Notes: generated from the sequence alone by a model not told the origin. A DNA stretch of 64,000 bases from Cloeon dipterum (GCF_949628265.1 NC_088789.1:17538886-17602885), one strand, 5' to 3'. Numbered from the stretch's first letter, positions 11,598 to 22,588 are shown. Program-made: numbers and translations.

Positions 11598-14500
11598 ATG
11601 ACCAGAAAATCAGAATGTTTACCGAGAATACAGCCGACTTTGATGTGCCCTGATTCGATCCTGCTGCCAAAAGTTCTGCAAATGTGCCTAGTTCTAACCC
11701 TGGTTTACTGCACTGCCTTCTTCTTGTTGGGGAAAACCGCTGCCCCTCCGTCAGGATCGTTGTTTCAGTTTATCACTCTCATCGCCGTTGCGTTAACATT
11801 TGGAAAGGCCGTATGCTTATTGGGTTACTTTTTATCATATATTTTCCCTGATTCTAAATTTCCAGTTTGAATTCGTTGATATTCCTCCGCTGATTGGAAT
11901 GCTGCTTGCTGGCATCCTGCTCAAAGAAGTCGGTTTCATCAACTTTGGATCTGAATACAAGGAAGCTATTTTGTCGCTCAGGTAATGAGTGTGTGCATGA
12001 GTACACGCAGTCGATTTATGCTCAAAATATTGTTTATTGTTCGATTTCGAAGAGGATAATCATAGTTTTTAAACGTTCAACATTTTATTTATTTTGCTAG
12101 AGGTGCCATCAGTTGAACAAGCTGCTAATATATAGTTTTTTCTACTTTAAACACCACAATTTAACAGCTGGGAAAAAAATCAACCATCATGAAAAAATAA
12201 TCGAAAATTGATTTCGCGAAATCCGTATAGTTAATGAATTATTAGCAAAAGCTATTATTCTATTTGAAATTAGAAGCATCTTCCTTGGTGTGTGTATTGT
12301 GAGAGCTTTTATTATCCCAGCCCTCTGATGGGAAAGAAAGCTCATGAATTAGGGCATTTGTAGAAAAAAAATATGGAAAAAATACACTGAGGAAGCTGCA
12401 TCTAATTTTAACTTGAAAATTATGAAAACCTCGAATGCATGAAGCCTACTTCATGGGCTTATACTAACAAGTCTGCTGTAAAAATTTTCAGGAAAATCTC
12501 CATTACCGTGATATTGATTAAAGCAGGACTGTACTTGAATCCTGAGGTGATGAAACGGCTGAGCTGGATTGTGTTGCGACTTGCTTTCGCTCCGTGTTGC
12601 GTCGAGGCAGTCACTTGCATGGCTGTTGCATATTTAATTCTCGATCTACCCCTTCTCTGGGGTCTCTTGATGGGGTGAGTTTTCATATATTTGATTTAGC
12701 AAAAGAATAAATTTGCTTCTCATCACAATATTAAAAAAAATAGATTTGTCATTGGAGCAGTGTCTCCTGCAATTTTGGTGCCTTCTTTGCTGAAATTGGA
12801 AAAGGAGGGGTACGGATCGAAAAGCGGAATTCACACTTTAGGAATCGCGGCCTCCGGCATTGACGACATCCTGGCCATAACCATGTTTGGAATCATTCTA
12901 GGACTGATATTCGATGCTGGTCAGACGCAAATTTATTTACAAACTGAATAAAAATTAATTTCTTACAGGCACCTTTTTGAGCGATATAATCAAGGGACCA
13001 GTAGGAGTTTTAGCTGGAGTAATTATAGGCGTTTTGTACGGGCTAATCCTGATTTATGTTCCTCATAAATCCGAGGTAAATTTATTTAGTTTACAAGGAA
13101 ACTGCGGTTCAACCACCCTTTACATTTATATTTTTTGCATCAAACCTGTACTGTACACTCTTGTGATGTTATAACATGAACCACCAGTCAGAATTTTCAT
13201 ATCTAACATTGCTTTCAAGTTACGGACTGGAAAAAACATAGGAAAAATTAAAAATTCAATTTAAAATAGCACATTTTTATTTAATCATGATGAATTCTTG
13301 AATACAGATTCTTTTTGATAAGACAAATCGATTGAAGGGTCATTTTTGCTTTATCTAATCCCACGCATATAATTATTTGTTTATACAAAATCACAGGTGA
13401 AAATTTTTTACATGGCTCATAGAATTATTTTGGTGATTTCAGAAAAACGTGGTGTTCTACAGGGTTTTCCTCCAGCTTGCTGGCGGCATTGTGTGCATTT
13501 TCGGCAGCCACGCCATCGGCTTTGACGGTGCAGGGCCGCTCGCTTGCATGGTGTCCACTTTCGTCGCCACCTGTGGCTGGAGTGCCGCTGGCCAAGACCC
13601 TGCGGTGCGTTGTTTCTTTTAATTTTATTTTTTCAGAATGAAATTTTTTGAAAAGGCTCTTAAATCGGTGACGACGACCTTCTCCGGCATATGGTACATT
13701 TTCGAGCCCGTCCTCTTCAGCGTCATCGGAACCGAAATTCATCTGTCTCGCCTTAGTGGACGCATTGTGCTGCAATGCTTGGCTGTGCTGCTTCTAGCTC
13801 TGATGGTATTTTATAGTTTGAAGTAGTTTCTGTCGACATTGGTCCTCAGACATGGATGATATTTTCTGGAGGGTTTGCTCTACTAATCGTAACTATTAAC
13901 TAGATTTTGAGAAAATCGAACACTATTAAGTTAAAAACCTTTTTTTCGTCCTTTAAAATATGGCAATTTTTGTGCTGATTTTTGAGTGAATTGGACCCTA
14001 TAATTCAGTTGAAAATATTTACTTTTCAAGGTCATAGTCGGGGGCTGAGAACCACCCATGCTCTCCAAGAGTTGCATTTTTTAGTTAAATTAACTTGGTC
14101 AAAACTGAGCGTTCTTTTGGTGTCATAATGTCATATGGTTTTCGCCCCGAGAAACTCAAATCTGGACTTGATTTCATCATTTATCTCACTCCTTTTTTTC
14201 ATAACCATCTCCTATTTCGAAGGATCGTTCGGTGCACTAAGATTTCGTTATAGAAATATCAATTTTAAATAACTTGTTGTGCTAAACTTTTTAATTAGAT
14301 CAGGCTGCTTGTGGCTTTCCTCGTCACCGCAGGAGGCGTATTTGAAAGGAGAGAAAGGTTTTTCTTGGCAATTGCCTGGATGCCGAAAGCCTCTGTCCAA
14401 GGTTTGCTCGGCCCCATCGCTCTTGAGATGGCAACCAAACAAAACGACGACCAAGCTGGCATGCGAGGAAATATTGCAAGTTCATGACATGAAAGTTTTG

Positions 14501-14631
14501 AATTTAAATTTTTGATGGTCATTTTATTATTTCCATAGATTTTGACGCTTGCTGTTTTATCAATAGTCGTGACTGCGCCAGTCGGAGCCATTGCCATCAA
14601 AATAGCTGGAACTAGATTGTTAACTAAATGA
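11598..14631 (+). CDS. SLC9B: SLC9B/NHA-type Na+/H+ antiporter, 9 exons, ~459 aa
   Basis: Exons: 11598-11810, 11866-11981, 12492-12674, 12744-12919, 12969-13075, 13443-13604, 13656-13805, 14299-14478 and 14539-14631. The product is a polytopic membrane protein of the CPA2 family. Diagnostic segments are IPPLIGMLLAGILL, SLRKISITVILIKAGL, GFVIGAVSPAILVPSLL, the ion-binding di-aspartate in ASGIDDILAIT, IFEPVLFSVIGTEI, AWMPKASVQGLLG and ILTLAVLSIVVTAPVGAIAI, in the same order as animal NHA1/NHA2. The family exchanges Na+ or Li+ for H+ across plasma or organelle membranes. The N-terminus is short and lacks the long cytosolic tail of some relatives, so an upstream exon could be missing. Two junctions are uncertain. 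At exon 7 the stronger-looking acceptor (13636) breaks the frame and 13655 keeps it. Between exons 8 and 9 no GT donor gives the right phase. Family call is firm; exact splice sites are less so. Confidence 0.93.
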
Positions 14632-14646
14632 AGTGCTTCTCCCTGC

Positions 14647-14652
14647 AATAAA
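14647..14652 (+). terminator. Poly(A) signal of SLC9B gene
   Basis: AATAAA 16 nt after the stop codon. The short 3' untranslated region leaves about 0.57 kb of AT-rich DNA, with nothing else recognised, before the BTB gene. Confidence 0.7.
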
Positions 14653-15225
14653 TTTTTGAAGTCGGTTGATCTATTTAATTCGATGTAATTATGCTGGATG
14701 ACGAAATGTCACATTTTGAAGGAAAAAAGTAAAACAATTTAAATTTATTTTAATTGCATGCAAAAAAGAATAAAAATTCCAGCATTTACTATATAGTTCT
14801 TACTTTATTCGACGAGGGTGAAATATAGCAATTTTGGGGTAGAGGTTAAACACCCCCTAAATCCTTCAATTGGCCAGAACTCAGAAGAGGTCGATACTAA
14901 GTCTAATGGTGTGCAGTTTCTGATTTTTTGGATTTAAACTATGATGAATTCTTCCTCTCGCGCATCCAAAGCATTGATCAGATGTTTCGGGATGTTCATC
15001 TCTGCATTTCTCAAATTTTTTGACGGTCTTTCATATCCTACTCCCCCCGATTCGACTTGCATAAGGGAAAGTAGGGCTTGCACTTTTACTTATCTCAGCT
15101 CATAGGCAGCGGTTTATTCTGTCGAGTTTTTACACTGCTTGTAATTTTTACCCATTTGATTGCTATATTTAGCAACAAATCTCTGAATTTTAAAGAGGTG
15201 AAACATTAATTTCTAACCAGTCAAC

Positions 15226-16749
15226 ATGAATTCTGACAATGAAGATGAGTAAGTATAATTTACTAAGTGTCAATTTCATTACAAAGAATCTACTTTATTT
15301 AGGCCTTATAAATTAAATTTGTTCTTTTCCCCAGACATTCAAGACTTAATTTCTTAATTTATTTAATTTAGGGAACCTAAGCAAAGTTCAGAAACAAAAG
15401 CGGCGAACTCTTTATTTCGGCTGAGGTGGCGTGCTCTGCAATCAGGAAAAGGGACGGACTGCAAACTGCTTGTCGGAAATGTTACCAAAATGGTATTTTG
15501 CTGTATCCAAACTTATCATAATTTTTATCTCTGCCCAAATCACGACAGCATTTTCACGCCTGCAAATTCGACTTGGCTTGTGCTGTTAAATGTGACCAAT
15601 TTCAGGAATTTTTAAGAAATTCTTCCCCTGTTAAACCAATCGTCATCACAGAAATTGAGCCGCACATTTTTGAAAAGATTAACAAGTATATATACATATA
15701 ATTCCGTTCGCATGTACTGTGGAATTTGAGAGGTTGCTCAACGCTTTTAGATTCGTGCACTGCTACGTTGTTCCTGTTTACACCGAAAATGAGTTGGACG
15801 AACTCGTGGAAATGACGGTGGCAGTTCTGAAATTGAACATTGCAGCTCTCGTGCCTATGTACCTAGCTGCTCTCGTTCGCTACACGAACCCTGACAACAT
15901 TTGGAAGATTTTCAAGAACTGCTCAAACTGCGAAGAAATCATGCAAATTTGTAAAACGGTAATGGCGCTTTCAATTTCTAAGGGACACAAAAAGTTGGAA
16001 AGTGTCAATCGATTTGAAAGAAACTTTAGTTAGTTGACTCTGCCGCTAGGAAGATGATTTCATTTTCCTGAAATAATCTAATTTATCTAACTTGCAGGGG
16101 CACAAAGTTGCAGGTTTTTTTAAAAACACTGATTGCTTTATTTTTTATTATTGTTGAAAAACATGGTTTTTTGGGCAAAGATATGGTAATTTTCAAGTTA
16201 TAGATTTCAACATGATTTAGGGCCTAGATATGACAGAGTACCGGCTGTAAATAGTTATTAGAGACTTATTATATATAAAGGTATGAAATTATTATCTACA
16301 CCTCAGGAGACCTCTGGAGGTGGTTTTCGGGCTTAAGCCGAAATTAAGTTAAGTATTCTTAATGTCGATTTCTATGTTTTTCCCCATCAGAACTTCGAAT
16401 TTGCGAGGCCACTTTTATAAAAAATTTTTAACTGGGCAGGTTGTGGCTCCCAATCCAGAAGAGTATCTTAAGCAGCCTGAATTTCTATCTATTGACATTT
16501 TAAAATTCCTGGATCTATTCGATAATACGGACTCTGAATTGATTGCCGACGCTCTTATCCGATTGGCTGAAAGTGCCCTAGATAATAAAAGGTAAATAAA
16601 TCAAGCATGTCTCAATAAACTCCATTTATATTTTTTTTCTATGCAGTGTACTCATAAAAGCTGTAATTCCTCATCTGAAATTAAAAAAATTGGACCAAAG
16701 TAGGATTGAAAAATTGGAGCAGTATATTTCTGCCGAAGAATTAGACTAA
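15226..16749 (+). CDS. Small BTB/POZ domain protein, 6 exons, 247 aa
   Basis: Exons: 15226-15248, 15372-15492, 15549-15685, 15751-15958, 16440-16591 and 16647-16749. Phases agree and the frame ends in TAA. After a short acidic start (MNSDNEDEE) the BTB core follows: RWRALQSGKGTDCKLLVGN, HACKFDLACAV and PIVITEIEPHIFEKI, then the helical end (ENELDELVEMTVAVLKLNIA). Residues about 165-247 resemble the start of a BACK-type helical domain (EEYLKQPEFLSIDILKFL) and the chain stops there, with no Kelch or MATH repeats. Such proteins usually act as Cullin-3 adaptors or as dimerising scaffolds; this is inference. The usual HKxxLA motif reads HACKFDLACAV, which is divergent. The closest families are BTBD1/2/3/6-like. 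The start is the only ATG before a good donor (GTAAGT). A poly(A) signal lies at 16855-16860. Confidence 0.85.
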
Positions 16750-16854
16750 GACGTCACTGAAAATGAGATCGATAAAATTTCCAATTTTATTAAGACTTCG
16801 TTTAATTAAAAGGTACAATTTTAAAATTTAATTTTAATCTACGATTTTTACAAA

Positions 16855-16860
16855 AATAAA
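16855..16860 (+). terminator. Probable poly(A) signal of BTB gene
   Basis: AATAAA about 105 nt past the stop codon. Confidence 0.55.
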
Positions 16861-17603
16861 AACATTAGGAACACTGGATGATGTACTTTTTAGTGCTTAA
16901 ATTTTACGCGTTGAAGAGCATCTAGCTTTCTGGTATGATTTTGTACATTGAAAAATAAAAGTTCTACAAGAGAATTTAAATTCTTTTTGTAAAACAAATA
17001 GAGCATGAACAAGATTTTCTTAAACTATCCTTTCTAAACCTGTAATTTTTGTGTCTGAAGTGAGCCGAATTAAAACAGTTTAACAGCAGTATATGAAAAT
17101 TAAATCAAATTGAAATGGAAAATCAATACTGATTACCTTTTAGGCGTCAAAAATGTAAGGAATACTATTCCCCAGAAGTAGAATTAAATAAATTTCCAGC
17201 ATTCCACCACAGCACTTTCTTGACTTTCAAACATTCTCCAAATTTTAGCGTCTGCACGGAATTTGAAAAGTCAAAGTCTGAATTTCCTGCATTTTTAGAT
17301 AATTCTAAACTTGCCTTAACTTTAAACTTGTCACAATAAAAGATTTTCGTTTAAAATCTAAAATATTTTTGCGGGTAAAATCGTAAATAGCCTCATTTCA
17401 GCCTATAAAAACGAATTATTGGAAAAATAATAGAGAAAAGACAGTAGAAAATTTGATGCAAAGAGGAACTTCGTTGAGCACGCAAAAAAGTGAATCACGC
17501 AAAGAGGCTTCTCTGTCTTCAATTAGGTTAGGGAAAAAAAGGGATGTGAAGGAACTTTGAATTATCACTCCCGTGACAATTAATGACCAAGTACGATATC
17601 TTT

Positions 17604-17691
17604 GGGGAGGTTCGGTCATATATATCCCGTATCGTACACAGACCCTCGTCAACGCCACGAGCGTTAACCCACTGAGCTAGTCTGCCTCCCC
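17604..17691 (-). repeat. tRNA-like folded unit, copy 1
   Basis: Minus-strand 88-mer starting GGGGAGGCAGACTAGCTCAG and ending CCTCCCC. The 7 nt ends are fully complementary, like an acceptor stem. TAGCTCAGTGGG matches a pol III A box. The region around GTACGATACGGGATA is a degenerate B box. The inner hairpin is GTTAACGC...GCGTTGAC (one G-T pair). A real tRNA is unlikely because no good T arm or anticodon arm forms. Confidence 0.7.
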
Positions 17692-17932
17692 TCTACACGC
17701 TGAGATATTGACGGTATATATCAGCGGTCTCAACCACGATCGCATCCGCTGCTCAACTAACGCTGATACTCGACTGTAATAGACGAGAGATGAGACACTA
17801 AAAAACGCTTCAAAGTTCAAAGAGAAGATAACAATAATAAGTATGGTGAAGAATGGAAAAGGAGTTTTTCAGGAAATATTGCTAATATTAATACACTCAC
17901 TTCAAATTTGATAATTTTTAATTCATCACGGC

Positions 17933-17964
17933 TAAGGAGAGTATGAGAGTAGATACTCTCCTTA
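17933..17964. repeat. Perfect 12 bp hairpin
   Basis: TAAGGAGAGTAT, eight-base loop GAGAGTAG, ATACTCTCCTTA. It is flanked on both sides by ATCACGGC-type words. An identical copy lies at 22589-22620 in the other repeat block. Confidence 0.8.
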
Positions 17965-18214
17965 ATCACGGCAAAGTTATTTTATTCTTCTCGTTCTTCA
18001 TCTCTTCTGTTGATTTTCATTGAGTGACTTTGTTTTTTTGATGCTGAACGATGTGGACCATTGGCAAGATGTATCAAAAAACTCTTCTGAGTCACGCAAA
18101 AAAGTGAGTCACTCTAAGTGGCTTCTCTGTCTCTCCAATTAGCTTAGCAATAAAAAGGATGAGAAGGATCGCTGTTTTGTCATCTACGTGACATTGACCA
18201 AGTTCGATTTCGTT

Positions 18215-18304
18215 GGGGAGGTTTGGTCTTAGATGTATCCCGTATCGAACACAGACCCTCGTCAACGCCACGCGCGTTGACCAACTGAGCTAGTCTGCCT
18301 CCCC
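18215..18304 (-). repeat. tRNA-like folded unit, copy 2
   Basis: 90 nt, GGGGAGGCAGAC at the 5' end and CCTCCCC at the 3' end on the minus strand. A box TAGCTCAGTTGG is an excellent match and the B-box-like word is TGTTCGATACGGG. The inner hairpin GTCAACGC-GCGTG-GCGTTGAC is perfect (8 bp, 5 nt loop), and CAGAC can also pair with GTCTG further in. Confidence 0.75.
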
Positions 18305-18413
18305 GTCATGCGTAGACGATAGAATAGTATATCAACTTTAACAACCATGATCGCAAACAGCTGCTTTGCTAGTCTGCTATTTTTGCAGATACTCGACGAC
18401 TTGGAGTGACAGG

Positions 18414-18961
18414 CAACTGTGACCCGCGGCAACTGTGCCCTAAGTAAAAATGGTGGGAAGAGGAGGAGTGTGGCATCAGGGTTTCGTCTTTAGGGAGGGT
18501 CTTTCGAGGGTGGTTGTGGCCTAAATATAATGCTACTTTAAATAAAAAATGTGCTTACAATATCGTTGATTTCCTGCTTAATTCGCATCGTATATATTTA
18601 AAATGTGTGTTGATATCAAGATAATAACATGACAATCGAGTCTGCCCTTAGTTAATTAAATTCTGAAAATTTTACTTAGGGCACAATTGCCACGAGTCAC
18701 AGTTACCGTTCACTCGCTTCAACTGTGACCCGAGAGACGAGCTTGCAACGCAGCATCATCCGAGGGTGTTTAGCCCGTGCACATATTTAGGCTGTGCATC
18801 AAAATCAACGATATTGTAAGCACATTTTTTTATTCAAAGTAGCATTATATTTAGGCCACAACCACCCTCGAAAGACCCTCCCTAAAGACGAAACCCTGAT
18901 GCCACACTCCTCCTCTTCCCACCATTTTAACTTAGGGCACAGTTGCCGCGGGTCACAGTTG
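18414..18961. mobile_element. Non-autonomous inverted-repeat element(s), MITE/foldback type
   Basis: 18414-18572 is almost perfectly repeated in inverse orientation at 18802-18961 (about 160 bp arms). The outer end reads CAACTGTGACCCGCGGCAAC and contains the word CAACTGTG twice. Inside the 230 bp spacer the same terminal motif occurs again, inverted at 18674-18708 and direct at 18720-18734. Two copies of a ~250-300 bp element in opposite orientation would explain this. No transposase frame is present, so it would depend on an enzyme from elsewhere. It sits exactly where repeat block 1 is broken. No clear target-site duplication was found. Confidence 0.75.
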
Positions 18962-19184
18962 CAGCACCCTCCTTGACAATAATGTATTGACTGGCGCGAT
19001 GCTAGGGGTGCATGAAAAATCACGAAAGAACCGCTCTTGGATTCTCATCCACAAAAATCGAATATCAAGCGCGGGAAAATTTGTGCCGTACATCACCAGT
19101 ATTCTAAATTAAAATCGTTTTTAAAAAGTTAGCAATCAAACGAAACGATAATTGAGTATACATTTATTTCGAAAAAGATTATAG

Positions 19185-19880
19185 AAAGGAGGAAATAGTA
19201 GAAAATTTAATGCAAAGAGGAACTTCCTTGTGCACGCAAAAAAGTGTGTTACGCAGGTTACTAAAAGAGGCTTCTCTGTCTCCAATTAGGTTAGATAAAA
19301 AAGGCCACGAAGGATCTTTGTATTGTCACTACCGTGACAATGACCAAGTTCGATTTCGTTGGGGATATTTGGTCTTACATGTATCCCGTATCGAACACAG
19401 ACCCTCATCAACGCCACGCGCGTTGACCAACTGAGCTGGTCTGCCTCCCCGACAAAGTGAGAAGATAGAATAGTTTATCAACTTTCACAACCAAGATCGC
19501 AAACTTGCTGCTCTTCTAGTTTGCTATTTTTGCAGATACTCGACGACTTACACGATAATTTTTACCATAATATTTTAGCCTGATTTTTTTTAAAAAAGCC
19601 ATTATATATGTTTGCTTTTGGAAACAAACTTGGAAGATAAATATGTACACGAATTATATTTCAATAAATTATTATCTTTTTGTTTCTTGCGATAAATTGG
19701 TCTGGGGATATTAATCTTAAATATTGCATCTAAAAACCTCGTTTTTTATTTTATCAATTTGTTTCTTACGCTTTCGTTACCTCTGAACGAAATGTTATTT
19801 TTTAATTTGAAAATGTGTATTATTTTTTAATGTTACGTTTTATTCTAGAAAATATCTTATAGAATAGTAAAGTTCTAGTC
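19185..19880. repeat. Repeat block copy 1, right part
   Basis: 19185-19560 resembles 22090-22430 and 22790-23095 (tRNA-like unit plus body). 19560-19880 matches 23097-23437, with shared words such as TTGGAAACAAACT, GGTCTGGGGATATTAATCTTA and CATCTAAAAACCTCG. Together with 17075-18402 it makes a second, interrupted copy of the block seen at 21721-23437. Confidence 0.75.
19361..19450 (-). repeat. tRNA-like folded unit, copy 3
   Basis: 90 nt, same organisation as the other copies, A box variant CAGCTCAGTTGG, B-box-like TGTTCGATACGGG, perfect inner hairpin GTCAACGC-GCGTG-GCGTTGAT with one weakened end pair. The 3' terminal stem is degraded (TATCCCC instead of CCTCCCC). Confidence 0.65.
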
Positions 19881-20285
19881 TCGCGAGTTGAAAAATTCCA
19901 GCATTCCGCACCACAGCACTCTCTCTTGGTATATTGTCATTTTCTCCGAATTCTCGTGTCCGCACGGAATTTGAAATTTGAAGACCAGAAGATATCCAGC
20001 TCTTGACAAGTCAAAATCCGATTTTCCTGCATCTTACTCGAATTGTTGGAATATCTCGAATTCTTGGATTTCATTCCTCCTTTTGGTCGAAATGGTCCGC
20101 ATCGGAATTCAGAGGATGCCAAACTCGCAACGAACGGGAGCTTTCGTTGGAAGTGACGAACTTCAAGTTTAAAAAGCATTCGATACTGAGCCACCAATAT
20201 ATGTCATAATTGTGAGCATGGAGGCCGCTCCGCCCTTTGTACGCCAAATCGCCTGCAAATCGCATATTCTTGTCTTATCGAGGAA

Positions 20286-21290
20286 ATGATTGCAGGCATC
20301 AAAATGAGCTGCACCGATTTGGACGTAAGGGGCAACGTCCTGGCGGTCCTCTCAGGAGGAATCCACATGCCGGTGGACCCTGTGAGGCACGTCAAAATCG
20401 GAGACAAGCTGGTCATCGTCAAGAAGGATCAGTTCAGCGACTGGAAAATAGAGGTATTAGTCGATTAAATTTTATTGGTTCTGCTTCGTGTGCATTTTCA
20501 GGATTTGCTGTTTTTTCTGATTCTATGCTTTTGTTGAAGAAAATTAACAGCATGAAAATCCATTTTTCCATCTATTTTTTTTATTCTCACGTTTTGTGTG
20601 CACTAAATGTGTAAAATGTTAGGATGAATGAGGCTAAAATATTTTAAATATATACAATTAATTGCGACAAACTTAGTTTAAATTAACGCAAAAATTGTAA
20701 CGTATTCCAGATTTTCCAATGGTGGAAAAGTGGAATTCTAATTCCATTAATAAACTGCTTTAAAACATTTTTTTGTAAATTTGCCCCCTTACAATTAAAT
20801 CTCATTCCGCAGGACTCGCAATCAGTTATTGGCATCGAGAGCGAAGTTCTGGAGCAGGAAGTTGAAGTGATCACGTTAGAAAAAGGTGACGACCTGAAGG
20901 TTTTAGAAGGGTACGTGGTGCTGTACCACACCTCCTCAGACACGCTCATCATCGGTCCGGACAATGTAAGCGTCCAGCTGGGTGACATCAACTGCAACTT
21001 TACCTTCTTGGACGGTAAACCTTTTTTAAATACAAGAGTGTTTCCTACAACCCCTGTGATTAGATGACTTGGTGCAGTACACCATGCGCGGAGAGAAAAT
21101 CGTGAAGGTGACGCCGAAGGAGGACAAAATCTTTGAGTCCACCGTGTTGAAGTGCAACAGTTCAGGAGGATATTCATCCGCAGCCCTGACAATAAAATGG
21201 TCGTCTTCTCGTGCAGCGCCTGCGACGTACACTACATGCCTCGCCAGGGCGACACTGACTTCGTCAAGGCCATCCCGTGTCAGAGAGGTG
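20286..21290 (+). pseudogene. Truncated, frameshifted gene fragment (possibly MOV10L1/Armitage-like)
   Basis: Coding-like exons: about 20286-20453, 20813-21014 and 21064-21290, with matching phases and proper GT-AG junctions. The protein begins near IKMSCTDLDVRGNVLAVLSG and includes HVKIGDKLVIVKKDQFSDWK, GDDLKVLEGYVVLYHTSSDT and MRGEKIVKVTPKEDKIF. In the third exon the reading frame of good protein switches by one base near 21170: after STVLKC the sensible continuation (SPDNKMVVFSCSACDVHYMP, RQGDTDFVKAI) is in another frame. The repeated pattern of a hydrophobic stretch, Y.P..GD..VKA and basic residues is reminiscent of the OB-like repeats in the N-terminal half of MOV10L1/Armitage helicases, but that is a weak call. 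No helicase exons follow; only repeats do. The start is uncertain: 20286 ATG or an acceptor at 20298. It could also be a real gene with an assembly error. Confidence 0.4.
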
Positions 21291-21536
21291 CGTTAATTGT
21301 CAAAGAAAAATAACATTGTTTTGTGAAATTTTCTGAGATCGTAATTCTAAATGATGAGATGAGAAGGATCGCTGATGATCCCTTTATTAATAAGGATCGC
21401 CTCCTTATTATTTAGTTTTATCGATATGATGAAATATAGCATTCTGATGGAAGCGCGATCTATAGAATAGAATCTAACTTTCTCGCATACGACAGGACTA
21501 TAAAAACGTTTCGAATTGGACATGTTAGCGAAAAAC

Positions 21537-21647
21537 TGCTCATTATTCCTGCAAAAAGTGGATACAGTTTACAAAATAAAATCACCATATGTATCATTCA
21601 AGAAGCATTACATCCTTTATTCATATTAAACCAAGTAGCAGGATTCC
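21537..21647 (+). repeat. 111 bp direct repeat, left flank of repeat block 2
   Basis: TGCTCATTATTCCTGCAAAA through CAGGATTCC is repeated at 23444-23553 with only a few differences. The two copies bracket the 1.8 kb block. Confidence 0.85.
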
Positions 21648-22254
21648 TGATGTAATTGAACAAGCTATTATTTATTAGTTTTTAAACATTGATTTCAATT
21701 TTATACGATATTTTCGTTTAACAGTTTAATAGCAGTATATGAAAATTAAATCAAATTGAAATGGAAAATCAATACTGATTACCTTTTAGGCGTCAAAAAT
21801 GTAAGGAATTTGCTATTCCCCAGAAGTAGAATTAAATAAATATCCAGCATTCCACCACAGCACTTTCTTGGCTTTCAAACGTTCTCCAAATTTTTGCGGC
21901 TGCACGGAATTTGAAAAGTCAAAGTCTGAATTTCCTGCATTTTTAGATAATTCTAAACTTGCCTTAACTTTAAACTTGTCACAATAAAAAAGATTTTCGT
22001 TTAAAATCTAAAATATTTTTGCCGGTAGAATCGTAAATAGCCTCATTTCAGCCTATAAAAACGAATTATTGGAAAAATAATAGAGAAAAGATAGTAGAAA
22101 ATTTGATGCAAAGAGGAACTACGTTGAGCACGCAAAAAAGTGAGTCACGCAAAGAGGCTTCTTTGTCTTCAATTAGGTTAGGGAAAAAAAGGGACGCGAA
22201 GGATCTTTGAATTGTCATTTCCCGTGACAATTAATGATCAATTTCGATATCGTT

Positions 22255-22360
22255 GGGGAGGTTCGGTCATATATGTATCTCGGTACCGATCACAGACACT
22301 CGTCAACGCCACGAGCGTTAACCAACTGAGCGTTAACCAACTGAGCTAGTCTGCCTCCCC
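22255..22360 (-). repeat. tRNA-like folded unit, copy 4, with internal duplication
   Basis: 106 nt instead of 88-90 because a 15-16 nt word (GAGCGTTAACCAACT on the plus strand) is tandemly duplicated, doubling the A-box side of the unit. End stem GGGGAGG/CCTCCCC is intact; the B-box region is changed (ATCGGTACCGAG). Confidence 0.7.
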
Positions 22361-22588
22361 TCTACACCCTGAGATATTGACGGTATATCAGCGGTCTCAA
22401 CCACGATCGCATCCGCTGCTCAACTAACGCTGATACTCGACTGTAATCGACGAGACACTAAAAAACGCTTCAAAGAGAAGATAACAATAATAAGTATTAC
22501 GGTGAAGAATGGAAAAGGTGTTTTTCAGGAAATATTGCTAATATTAATACACTCACTTCAAATTTGATAATTTTTAATTCATCACGGC

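Larger units (their letters stand above)
17075..18402. repeat. Repeat block copy 1, left part
   Basis: From ACAGTTTAACAGCAG this stretch matches 21721 onward almost base for base for more than 1.3 kb. It carries two tRNA-like units (17604-17691, 18215-18304) and a 12 bp perfect hairpin (17933-17964). It ends at ACTCGACGACTT, where other copies continue ACACGATAAT. Here the match is interrupted by the inverted-repeat element at 18414-18961. No coding frame is conserved. Confidence 0.85.
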
